Shown piece by piece: positions 7,195 through 14,640 of a DNA stretch of 15,952 nucleotides. Position 1 is the stretch's first letter. Each line of letters starts with the position of its first letter. Below the pieces are notes generated by a model. That model did not search any database. It was not told the origin of the DNA and saw only the letters and a program-made list of their open reading frames with translations. The stretch is from Candidatus Ancillula trichonymphae ImTpAt (GTDB taxonomy: Bacteria; Actinomycetota; Actinomycetes; Actinomycetales; Bifidobacteriaceae): assembly GCA_000485475.1 (NCBI GenBank), contig AXYY01000142.1:1-15952 (forward strand), written 5' to 3'. The position numbers and the translations under genes are program-made.

Positions 7195-8829
7195 ATGATT
7201 TCTAGTTATTTAATACTTCTAATCTTCATGAGTTTGGTTGTTAATGCGGTTGGTCGTCGGCTGAAATTTTCGTCTGAGTTGTTTTTGGTGGTTGTTTTTG
7301 GACTAATTTCGTTTATTCCGGTTGTTCCGCGCTTTACAATTGATGGTTACAGTCTGCTGGAAATTATTTTGCCGCCACTTCTCTTTTCTGCTGCGCGCAA
7401 TTTGTCTGTCTACAAGTTTCGCAAAATGCGGTGGCCGATTATATATTTGGGGTTTTTTATGACCTTTATTACTGCGCTAATTGTGGCGATTTCAATTTCC
7501 GCACTTGTCGGATTTATTACGTTTACTTCTGGATTGATTTTGGGCGCAGTTATTGCTCCACCAGACGCAGTATCTGCGGTTTCAATTGGCAAGAAATTAG
7601 GACTACCAGAACGCGTAATGGTGATCTTAACGGGCGAGAGCCTGATAAATGATGCGGCCGCACTTACAATCTTCTCGTTTGCAGTTGCCGAGTCATACGG
7701 AGTCGGTAGAATTATCGAGCAACCAGTTTTACTCTTCTTGTGGACTTGTCTAATTGGCGCACTCATCGGTATTTTTGCTGGAGTTGTTGCAATCGCGGTG
7801 CGGAAAATGCTAAAAGAACCGAATATCATCGCGATTTTCACTGCTATTGTGCCCTTTGCAGTTTATGTTTGTGTAGAACATGTGTATGCATCTGGAGTTT
7901 TAGGCGTTGTTACTGCAGGATTCGTAATTGAAAGAACCACTTTTCGTGCAACTTATTCAACAAGGCTTCAAGAAAAAACGCTCTGGCACTCAATTGAAAT
8001 GTTGTTCGACTCATTCGTTTTTGCCTACATTGGACTACAGTTTCGGTTTATAGTAACCGACCTGATTGATTCTGGACTGGATGAAATTCGGATTGTGGGC
8101 TACGGTTTTATTACACTACTAATTGTTATTCTAATTCGTCCAGTTGGGCTGCTCGGTTATGCGGCAATTAAGAACATCTGGTATCAACTACACCTGAAGC
8201 GACTGCGGCATTTTGTTTCTTTCACCAGAAATAGACCTAATTCCCTGGAGTTCGGCGACACACCAGTTACTTGGCGCGAGTATGTAATTCTGTCCTGGAC
8301 GGGCATGCGTGGAGTTGTTACACTAGCGACTGCATCTGCTGTGCCCGCATTTGCGGAGATTGGTCACGAAACTGCGGAATTTAAAACACATGTGTTCATT
8401 CAGGTCATCAGTTTAATTGTTGCAGTTGGAACTCTGCTGTTACAAGGGCTCACTTTGCCGTTCTTGATCAAGAGGATTCTGAACACGAAATGTGCAACTG
8501 TTGATGAGGAAGATCCTCTGAAAGGCGAGTGGGCTAAGGCGCGCAAACTCATGGAGAAAGCCGCGCTGCGAGTTATCGATGCTGAACATGAAGCAAATCC
8601 GGATACTTTTAACAAAGAACGCGTCGAACTAGTCTGGCGCAACCTTGATGTTGAGGGAACGCTTAAGAACAGAAAGGACATCTCGTTTATGTCCAAGTTG
8701 CTGCTAGAAATAGTTGAAGCGCAGCGCGAAGATATCCAGAATGCAGCAAGAAATCGCGAAATACACCCAGATGTTGCGCGCGAATATCTAGACAGCATCG
8801 ACTACAAACTTAGCTATGCAAGGTCCTGA
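7195..8829 (+). CDS. CPA1-family Na+/H+ antiporter (NhaP/NHE type)
   Basis: The 544-residue product is an integral membrane protein with about 11-13 hydrophobic segments across residues 1-420. CPA1 hallmarks include ILPPLLFSAA (58-67), GAVIAPPDAVSAVS (117-130) and GESLINDAAAL (147-157), in which N152-D153 form the ion-binding pair. After the last membrane helix a charged cytosolic tail of about 110 residues follows, as in many bacterial NhaP proteins, where it modulates activity. The protein would exchange Na+ (or K+) for H+ across the cytoplasmic membrane and help pH and salt homeostasis. ATG at 7195 is preferred to an in-frame GTG at 7180, which lies inside the promoter. The gene runs convergent with the histidine kinase gene, with only four bases between their stops. 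Which cation is moved cannot be inferred. Confidence 0.92.
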   Translation: MISSYLILLIFMSLVVNAVGRRLKFSSELFLVVVFGLISFIPVVPRFTIDGYSLLEIILPPLLFSAARNLSVYKFRKMRWPIIYLGFFMTFITALIVAISISALVGFITFTSGLILGAVIAPPDAVSAVSIGKKLGLPERVMVILTGESLINDAAALTIFSFAVAESYGVGRIIEQPVLLFLWTCLIGALIGIFAGVVAIAVRKMLKEPNIIAIFTAIVPFAVYVCVEHVYASGVLGVVTAGFVIERTTFRATYSTRLQEKTLWHSIEMLFDSFVFAYIGLQFRFIVTDLIDSGLDEIRIVGYGFITLLIVILIRPVGLLGYAAIKNIWYQLHLKRLRHFVSFTRNRPNSLEFGDTPVTWREYVILSWTGMRGVVTLATASAVPAFAEIGHETAEFKTHVFIQVISLIVAVGTLLLQGLTLPFLIKRILNTKCATVDEEDPLKGEWAKARKLMEKAALRVIDAEHEANPDTFNKERVELVWRNLDVEGTLKNRKDISFMSKLLLEIVEAQREDIQNAARNREIHPDVAREYLDSIDYKLSYARS

Positions 8830-8833
8830 AATG

Positions 8834-9919
8834 TTACTTGATTCTTTTTAGAATGATAGTCTGAGTTAACCCACTGCCTGGAGTTTGTGTCGCGTATACA
8901 ATACCGTTGTTCTGTTCAATAATCTCTTTCACTATGCTGAGCCCTAGTCCCGTACCTGCACTTTCCCTGTTATGCCCCTTGTCCTCTGTCCAGAATCGAT
9001 CGAACATGACCCTCATATCTTGTGCGGATAATCCACTGCCATGATCAACGAACTCAATTTTGATGCGGTTACCTATTGCAGATATTACAATTTCAATTGG
9101 AGAACTTTCTGGAGTGTACTTGTATATATTCTGCGCTAGGTTTGTGAAAGCCCTAGAAATTTGAGGTTCATTTCCGAACACAATAACCTTTTCCTTTTCA
9201 ACATCAATTTTAATGCAGCGTTTTGGATACAAAAAGTTCAATTCTTCAAAAATGGCAACAATGACCGGAATTATGTCAAAATGCTTGTGTGCGAGTTTTT
9301 CATGATTGTCCAATTTTGCTACTACTAACAGATCGTTTACTAAGGCCTCCATTCTCTTGGCGTTGTTGTGTATTTTTTCAATTGTTTGGTTCGCCTCCTC
9401 TACGCGTTCTTCCAGAGTGGTTGCGGTGTTTTTCACTTTAATCTTGTAAAGTTCGGTATACCCAACCAGAACAGATAGAGGAGTACGCAATTCGTGACTA
9501 GCATCAGAAACGAAAGCTTCCAGTTTGAGCAACCCCTCCTTGAATTGTTGCACAGACTTTTTCTGCACCATGTACGCTATTATAGCACCAATAATGGACA
9601 TAGACACAATAGTGATGATCATGTATGTCAGTAATGATGACTTCAAGTTATTTGTAGTGTTGATCAAAAGCGTTTCATCATTGTTCATGATTAAAGACGG
9701 ATTCAAAAGTGCCGCCTCACTATGACCGCGGACAAAGAGCCTTCTTTTTAGTAGTTCGTCATCCATTTTGCCCGATATGACAGCATATATAATTAGAGAC
9801 ATAACAGACATGCTGATCATCAGAAGCGTGGTGGTCGTGTAGGTTATGCGTAGATTCAGCGGTAAATTCCTCCATCTATCCTTAAGCTTAACCCCAAGAA
9901 CCTTGACTTTAGAAATCAT
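8834..9919 (-). CDS. Membrane sensor histidine kinase
   Basis: The 361-residue product has two membrane helices (about 26-49 and 96-117) around an extracytoplasmic loop of only some 45 residues with no recognised sensor fold. The transmitter is complete: H-box SDASHELRTPL with H142, a dimerisation helix with EKIHNNAKRMEALVNDLL, N-box TNLAQNIYKYTP with N264, D292 in VDHGSGLS, F-box FDRFW (306-310), and G2 box GTGLGLSIV (322-330). It should autophosphorylate and pass phosphate to the adjacent regulator. No clear HAMP domain is visible between the second helix and the H-box; the linker is short (about 118-135). The start ATG overlaps the regulator's stop by four bases (ATGA), so the pair is translationally coupled. 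The signal sensed is unknown. Confidence 0.94.
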   Translation of the reverse strand: MISKVKVLGVKLKDRWRNLPLNLRITYTTTTLLMISMSVMSLIIYAVISGKMDDELLKRRLFVRGHSEAALLNPSLIMNNDETLLINTTNNLKSSLLTYMIITIVSMSIIGAIIAYMVQKKSVQQFKEGLLKLEAFVSDASHELRTPLSVLVGYTELYKIKVKNTATTLEERVEEANQTIEKIHNNAKRMEALVNDLLVVAKLDNHEKLAHKHFDIIPVIVAIFEELNFLYPKRCIKIDVEKEKVIVFGNEPQISRAFTNLAQNIYKYTPESSPIEIVISAIGNRIKIEFVDHGSGLSAQDMRVMFDRFWTEDKGHNRESAGTGLGLSIVKEIIEQNNGIVYATQTPGSGLTQTIILKRIK

Positions 9920-10608
9920 CGAATCATATATCCTGCAGAACGCTTAGTGATTATTAACTTTGGTTTACCTTCAAATGAATCAATCTTCTTTCTTAAATAG
10001 GAAATGTACGCTTCAATTACCGAGAAATCTGAACTCCAGTCATTGTCCCACACCTCATCAAGTATCTGCCTTTTTGTTACAATTCTGCCAGAATTGACAG
10101 CCAAATACAACAACAGTTCATACTCACGTGGAGAAAGTTCTATTAGAGTGTCTCCGCGGTAGACTTCATGAGTTGCAGTATCAATAATCAGGTCCTGAAC
10201 CTCGATCCTTTCTGTGGCGTTGACCTTTTCTTCTTCCACCAGTTTTCCGCGCCGTGCCTGAATCTTGACTCTAGCAACCAACTCTTCAATACTAAACGGC
10301 TTCACCAGATAATCGTCTGCACCTAGTGATAAACCGTGCACTTTATTATCAGTGGAATCCTTCGCGGTCAGGAATATTATAGGAGTTGTAATCTTCATAT
10401 CCCTCAAGCGTGTCGCCATCGTAAAACCATCAAAATCTGGTAGCATAACATCACATATGATAACATCAAAGTCACCATTAACTGCCAAATCTAACCCCTC
10501 TTGCGAGTTTTTCGCGCCAGTCATCTCAAAGCCTGCAAACCCAAACGAGTTCTTGAGTAACTCCAAAATATCTGGTTCATCATCTATTGCTAATACCTTT
10601 ATTCCCAT
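9916..10608 (-). CDS. OmpR/PhoB-family response regulator
   Basis: The 230-residue product has a receiver domain (1-120) with acidic pocket D10-E11, phosphoacceptor D53 in ICDVMLPDFDG, T81 in FLTAKDS, and K103 in VKPFS. A winged-helix DNA-binding domain follows (about 135-230), with LSPREYELLLYLAVNSG, the recognition-helix segment VIEAYISYLRKKID and the closing KRSAGYMIR. It would regulate transcription after phosphorylation by the downstream kinase. ATG at 10608 has AAAGG about nine bases upstream. The gene begins 24 bases after the stop of the TPM-domain gene, in the same direction, so the three probably form one operon. Targets are not visible; the operon promoter region near 12165-12241, with its repeated TTGCAAA motifs, is an obvious place to look for autoregulation. 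Confidence 0.95.
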   Translation of the reverse strand: MGIKVLAIDDEPDILELLKNSFGFAGFEMTGAKNSQEGLDLAVNGDFDVIICDVMLPDFDGFTMATRLRDMKITTPIIFLTAKDSTDNKVHGLSLGADDYLVKPFSIEELVARVKIQARRGKLVEEEKVNATERIEVQDLIIDTATHEVYRGDTLIELSPREYELLLYLAVNSGRIVTKRQILDEVWDNDWSSDFSVIEAYISYLRKKIDSFEGKPKLIITKRSAGYMIR

Positions 10609-10632
10609 ACTATATTACCTTTCCCTTACTTC

Positions 10633-12087
10633 CTACTTCTTAAAACGGTCTAGAAAACCACAAGGTTCATTTGAGTAATACTTGTTGTATAACTCTTGTG
10701 AACTCCTTGTATAGTTTGTATTTGTACTTACATCAACTCCAATCGGCTGATAAATTGTCTGAATGTTGTTAAAATGTGCGTTCGGATTGTTAATCGATTC
10801 ATCATGTTTGGCTGCATGTCCATCAGAGTAGTAACTGCCATATAAAAATCTTGAAGCAGATCTTGTGTAGTAATCACCATAAATCTCTTTTGTTGAAGCA
10901 GTGTGGGGCGCTGCTGATGCAGTTGGAGTACCAATTACAACGCTGTCTTTTGATATGCCGTACTGGCCATATAGAGCATCTAGTCTAGATTTTGAAGTAG
11001 ATTGTTTTGCTGTGTCCAAAATGTCAGAGGTAGCATTTTCAGGTGTGGTATAGTTTTTGCTAGTTGTTTCAATTTCTTGTAGTATTTCATCAAAACTTGC
11101 AGAATAGTTCTGCTGATTTTGTTGTTGACCTTGCTTTGTTGGTGCAAGATTACTCCAGGCAGCAGGTGAAACCACAGTAGTTGGCGTCGAAGTTGAATAT
11201 GAACTAGACCAGGCATTTTGCAGGTTGTTGTTTTGAGCACCGTATTGTGCATATTGCACACTCTGCAAGTATCGCGCGGAAGCACTTTGCGAAAACTGCG
11301 CGTTCTGTGAAGTTGTCTGCATGTAGCCAGTGCCCGCAGTGGACAATAATCCCGTAGTTGGCGCTTGGTTGTACTCAAAAATCTCATCTACCTGCTTGTC
11401 ATTGCCTGGCTTTTTCTCTCTTTTTGCACGCTTAATCATCGAGAATGTAAGGCAACCAACAAGTAGTAAAAACAGCGGAATTACAATGAAGTAGCCGATT
11501 TTATTATCATTAGACAGAATTTGTCTTTGAACTGATTCCGAAAACTTCAGCGCGGCCTTGCCCCATTCTCCTTGTTGTAGTGACACCATAGTTGCATTAG
11601 TTATTATGTCCAAATTCTTCTGTTTCAAGTAGCGCGATTCACCAGAAACATATACAACCATTTCATGCTTGGTGGTTGCAACTGCTAGAATAATATCATC
11701 TGCACCAAGATTTGAAGTTTTTGCAACTGAATCAACCCAGTCTTTCGCATCAATTGCTCCATCCTTGTTCACATCTGCATTAACTCCATCAAAACTCGGG
11801 ACAAAAATAACCCACAGATTTTGATTCGTTTTACTTTTCACCTCTTTTAGCAAGTCATACAGCTGAGTTTTTTTGTCCGAAAGCACGTTCTGCGGATCAG
11901 TAATTGGGTCTTGTAGTTTCATGGGTTCAACCGCATAAGCCTTTTGCAACGCCGGAGAATTTGCGCACAACGGGAAAAGTACAAGAATCGATGCAGTGAC
12001 GGTAAACGCACAAAACTTCGCACCAAACAACAGCTTGCCGACCGCACCTTTCCTGAGTAACCACCTGCTCACCAGACTAATCTTCAC
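10633..12087 (-). CDS. TPM-domain membrane protein with EF-hand-like loop and low-complexity LYGxYY-repeat tail
   Basis: The 484-residue product starts with a basic segment and a long hydrophobic stretch (about 17-45), a likely signal peptide with a possible cleavage after AYA (50-52). An extracytoplasmic TPM domain follows (about 55-192), recognised from LWVIFVPSFDG (91-101), DDIILAVATT and MVVYVSGESR. Where the family usually has a short turn before the DxxxW helix, this protein has DVNKDGAIDAKD (105-116), a complete 12-residue EF-hand-type calcium loop. A single membrane helix lies at about 198-218, then a basic stop-transfer segment KRAKREKK. The remaining 260 residues are cytosolic, rich in S, T, N, Q and Y, with short repeats: ALYGQYG (371-377), EIYGDYY (401-407), FLYGSYY (414-420) and ELYNKYY (465-471). 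The role of TPM proteins in bacteria is poorly known. The start is GTG at 12087 with AAAGGGG upstream; GTG at 12072 is an alternative. Confidence 0.85.
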   Translation of the reverse strand: MKISLVSRWLLRKGAVGKLLFGAKFCAFTVTASILVLFPLCANSPALQKAYAVEPMKLQDPITDPQNVLSDKKTQLYDLLKEVKSKTNQNLWVIFVPSFDGVNADVNKDGAIDAKDWVDSVAKTSNLGADDIILAVATTKHEMVVYVSGESRYLKQKNLDIITNATMVSLQQGEWGKAALKFSESVQRQILSNDNKIGYFIVIPLFLLLVGCLTFSMIKRAKREKKPGNDKQVDEIFEYNQAPTTGLLSTAGTGYMQTTSQNAQFSQSASARYLQSVQYAQYGAQNNNLQNAWSSSYSTSTPTTVVSPAAWSNLAPTKQGQQQNQQNYSASFDEILQEIETTSKNYTTPENATSDILDTAKQSTSKSRLDALYGQYGISKDSVVIGTPTASAAPHTASTKEIYGDYYTRSASRFLYGSYYSDGHAAKHDESINNPNAHFNNIQTIYQPIGVDVSTNTNYTRSSQELYNKYYSNEPCGFLDRFKK

Positions 12088-12164
12088 ATCCCCTTTCTGG
12101 CTATGTCAATTCCGTTTACTAAACCCGTACATAACCATAACATTACTGTTAGCACACGAAGGAC

Positions 12165-12193
12165 ATTATAACACAAATATTAGTTAAGTGCAA
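12165..12193 (-). promoter_or_regulatory. Promoter of the TPM - regulator - kinase operon
   Basis: On the minus strand TGTTATAAT (extended -10; the TATAAT at 12165-12170) is preceded at 17 bp by TTGCAC (12188-12193). The predicted start near 12158 gives a leader of about 70 nt before the GTG at 12087. The -35 hexamer overlaps one of the TGCA-containing repeats. Confidence 0.65.
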
Positions 12194-12241
12194 ATATTTT
12201 TTGCAAATTTATATACTGTTTTGCAAAATTTTTTAATTGCA
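12188..12241. repeat. Cluster of TTGCAAA-like repeats between divergent promoters
   Basis: TGCA cores occur at 12189, 12202, 12222 and 12238. Two are in the palindromic context TTTGCAAA or close to it, in otherwise AT-rich DNA. The cluster lies between the divergent TPM-operon and thioredoxin promoters and could be an operator, or only a curved AT-rich spacer. Confidence 0.4.
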
Positions 12242-12250
12242 GTTTACATG

Positions 12251-12259
12251 TGGTATAAT
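12251..12259 (+). promoter_or_regulatory. Extended -10 promoter of the thioredoxin gene
   Basis: TGGTATAAT is a perfect extended -10 element, the same nine bases as in front of the glycosyltransferase gene. The predicted start is near 12266, and the short leader carries GAGGGAG (12274-12280) as ribosome binding site before the ATG at 12287. No good -35 is visible. Confidence 0.7.
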
Positions 12260-12286
12260 GCGGAAGTTGATACGAGGGAGATGTGA

Positions 12287-12589
12287 ATGGCAACGATTAG
12301 TATAGATCCTAATGAACTTGAAGATTTCTACAGCGATGGGAAGACTGTTGTGGTGGACTTTTGGGCGCCTTGGTGTGGTCCATGCCGTCATTTTGGTCCA
12401 CTTTTTGAACAAATATCTGAGCGGTATACTGACACCGCTTTTATAAAAATAAATGTTGATGAGTACCAGGAATTTGCAGCAGAAAATGGCATAATGTCGA
12501 TTCCAACCGTCTGGATTTTTAAAAACGGAAAGAAAGTGTATGACAAGCCTGGTAGCCTTAATTTCTCGCAGTTAGAAAGTCTACTCTAA
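12287..12589 (+). CDS. Thioredoxin
   Basis: The 100-residue product is a complete thioredoxin fold with active site WAPWCGPCRH (about 26-35), the preceding VVVDFWA strand, the KINVDEY segment, and the cis-proline in MSIPTVWIFKNGKK. It would reduce disulfides of cytoplasmic proteins, using electrons from thioredoxin reductase (not in this window). It is a few residues shorter than the usual 105-110 because the C-terminal helix is short, but all core elements are present. The stop is 25 bases before the glmS remnant, so the two were probably transcribed together. Unlike everything to its right, it has no damage. Confidence 0.95.
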   Translation: MATISIDPNELEDFYSDGKTVVVDFWAPWCGPCRHFGPLFEQISERYTDTAFIKINVDEYQEFAAENGIMSIPTVWIFKNGKKVYDKPGSLNFSQLESLL

Positions 12590-12614
12590 AACAAGAATTG
12601 AAACGGAGTTCGTG

Positions 12615-14574
12615 ATGTGCGGAATAGTTGGATATGTTGGTAAATGTCGTCATAATGATGTGGAAGGAGGCACGAGCAGTTCGGATCGCGCACTCTCAGT
12701 TGTGTTGTGCGGCTTGGGGAGACTAGAATATCGCGGTTATGATTCTGCAGATGTTGCATTGTACGCGAGTTCTGACAGCAGTTCAAACGAATCTTTAACT
12801 TCAGGAACACAACTGCAGATTCGTAAGAAGGCTGGTCGCTTGAAGAACTTGGTGGATGCAATTGAAGCATAACTAACACTTCCGTCACACACTTGCATTG
12901 GTCACACTCGTTGGGTAACGTACGGAGAGCAGCCCAGCGATTCTAATGCTCATCCTCATGTCTTGAACGATTCTCGTGTTGTACTAATCCACAATGGTAT
13001 TATTGAGAACGCCGCGAAGTTGCGGAAGACGCTTGAGGACAAGGGCGTTCACTTCACATCTGCGACGGACACAGAAGTTGCCGTTCACTTGCTACGCGAA
13101 TAATTGTAGATTATTGAAGATGATGAAAATCTACGCGCGCAGACAAAGTACCCATAACTCACGTTATGCAGAAAGTTGCCAGGCAGTTTAAGGGAACTTT
13201 TGCGTTACTTGCAGTAGATGCTAAGTTTCCAGATGTGATTGTTGGTGCCAAGTATGATAGTCCGCTAGTTATTGAACTGGGAGATGGCGAAAACTTCCTC
13301 GGTTCGGACATTGTTGCATTTATTGAGTACACAAATAAGGTAGTTGAAATTCAGCAAGATCACAGATTGTGACATTAACTCCAGATGCCGTTGTGGTGAC
13401 GAATTTTGCCAACAACTTAACCGCCGTAAGCTCTTTACTGTTGATTGGGACGTCAGTTCGGTGACCAAATCTGGTTATAAAACCTTCATGGAAAAGGAGA
13501 TTCGCGAGGAACCAAAAGCAGTGCAGATACGTTAACTGGACCGTTTTGATGAAGCAACTGGACGGCATAAAACTAGACAAAGTGCCGCTTTCTGTTGATG
13601 CATTTGAAGAGCGCCGACGAGCAACTGATAAGGTAACAGTAGTTGCGCATGTGGGACTGATCGCTAAGTACGCAATTGAGCACTGATGTCAAATTACTGT
13701 TGAAGTTGAACTTGCACATGAATTTCACTACCGAAATCCGATCGTTGACCCGAAAACACTAGTAATCTCCGTCTCGCAGTCTGGTGAGACTATGGACACA
13801 CTTATGGCTCAGCGGTATGCATCTGAGCGCGGCGCACAAACAATCTCGATTTGTAACACACGAGGTGCTAGTATTGTGCGTGAAGCAGATGGCGTGTTGT
13901 ATACTCGTGCTGGTCTTGAAGTTTCAGTTGCTTCAACTAAGGCGTTCGTGTCACAAATACTGCCGCATATTTGCTAGGGCTTCATTTGGCATTGGTGCGC
14001 GGCAAGAAGTGCGTTGATGAAGTTCTGGAGATTTTAGAAGATTTTCGTGAAGTGCCAAATAAAATACAAGAGTTAGTTGATCAATTCGATTCAATTTCAC
14101 AACTTGCGCACAATTTACGCGCCGTGAAGTCAGTGCTATTTCTTGGCAGGAATGTTGGTTATCCTGTTGCATTGGAGGGTGCTCTAAAACTTAAGGAACT
14201 TGCATATATTCACGCCGAAGGTGTTTTGCTGCGGGTGAACTTAAACATGTCCCAATTGCGCTGGTTGATAAGGACATGCCTGTTTTTGTCATTTTGCCGC
14301 CACTTTCTAGACCTCAGTTGCACTCGAAGGTCATTAACAATATTCAGGAGATTAAGGCACGAGGGTGCCCAGGTGTTCACGATTGCGGACGCCCATGATG
14401 CCCAGGCGCACGCACATGCTACTTTTATCGTGGACCGCCCAGTTGTCTCCAGTTTGTTAACTCCGCTGCTAGATGTAATTCCTCTGCAGATTTTTGCGTA
14501 TGCACTAGCAACATCCAAGGGGCTAGACGTTGGACAAGCCTCGTAATCTCGCCAAATCTGTTACGGTTGAGTAG
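12615..14574 (+). pseudogene. glmS: Decayed glutamine-fructose-6-phosphate aminotransferase (glucosamine-6-phosphate synthase)
   Basis: Once a GlmS of about 640 residues, which makes glucosamine-6-phosphate for peptidoglycan. The start (ATG 12615, GGAG upstream), catalytic C2 in MCGIVGY, HTRWVTYG, SNAHPH, HNGIIENA, SATDTEVA, GTFALLAVDA, VDWDVSS, MEKEIREEPKAV, LAHEFHYRNPIVD, SQSGETMDTLMA, VASTKAF, GRNVGYPVALEGALKLKELAYIHAEG and the C-terminal LAKSVTVE are all readable, but spread over three frames. In-frame stops lie at 12870 (TAA), 13101 (TAA), 13107 (TAG), 13533 (TAA) and 13684 (TGA, at a position that is normally Trp in EHWC). Frameshifts fall near 13150, 13364, 13415, 13566, 13970, 14222, 14365 and 14539. 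About five codons corresponding to CGTAY are missing near 13648, removing fructose-6-phosphate contacts. Aligning fragments end with TAG at 14572. No functional GlmS can be made from this copy. Confidence 0.92.
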
Positions 14575-14597
14575 TACTAGAAAATACTAAGTTGAAT

Positions 14598-14640
14598 CAG
14601 TATCTTATAGAATACTGCTAACTCTTTGAGAGTTTTGTTA
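14598..14640 (+). terminator. Two adjacent inverted repeats after the glmS remnant, possible weak terminator
   Basis: CAGTAT (14598-14603) pairs with ATACTG (14612-14617), and AACTCT (14620-14625) pairs with AGAGTT (14629-14634) around a TTG loop, followed by TTGTT. The second hairpin with its T-rich end resembles a weak intrinsic terminator of the former glmS transcript. It is AT-rich and short, so the call is tentative. Confidence 0.3.

Noticed and set aside
11740..11775. Dockerin domain / cellulosome component
   Set aside because: Only one calcium loop is present, and it is embedded in a TPM domain. Dockerins need two such loops and a cohesin partner.
12870..13686. Stop codon reassignment (TAA/TAG as Gln, TGA as Trp) to explain the stops in glmS
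   Set aside because: Frameshifts are also present, and the intact genes in this window end normally with TAA, TAG and TGA and use TGG for Trp. Decay explains all lesions at once.
13150..13970. Programmed ribosomal frameshifting in glmS
   Set aside because: There are too many shifts, in both directions, without slippery sites, along with stops and a deletion of substrate-binding codons.
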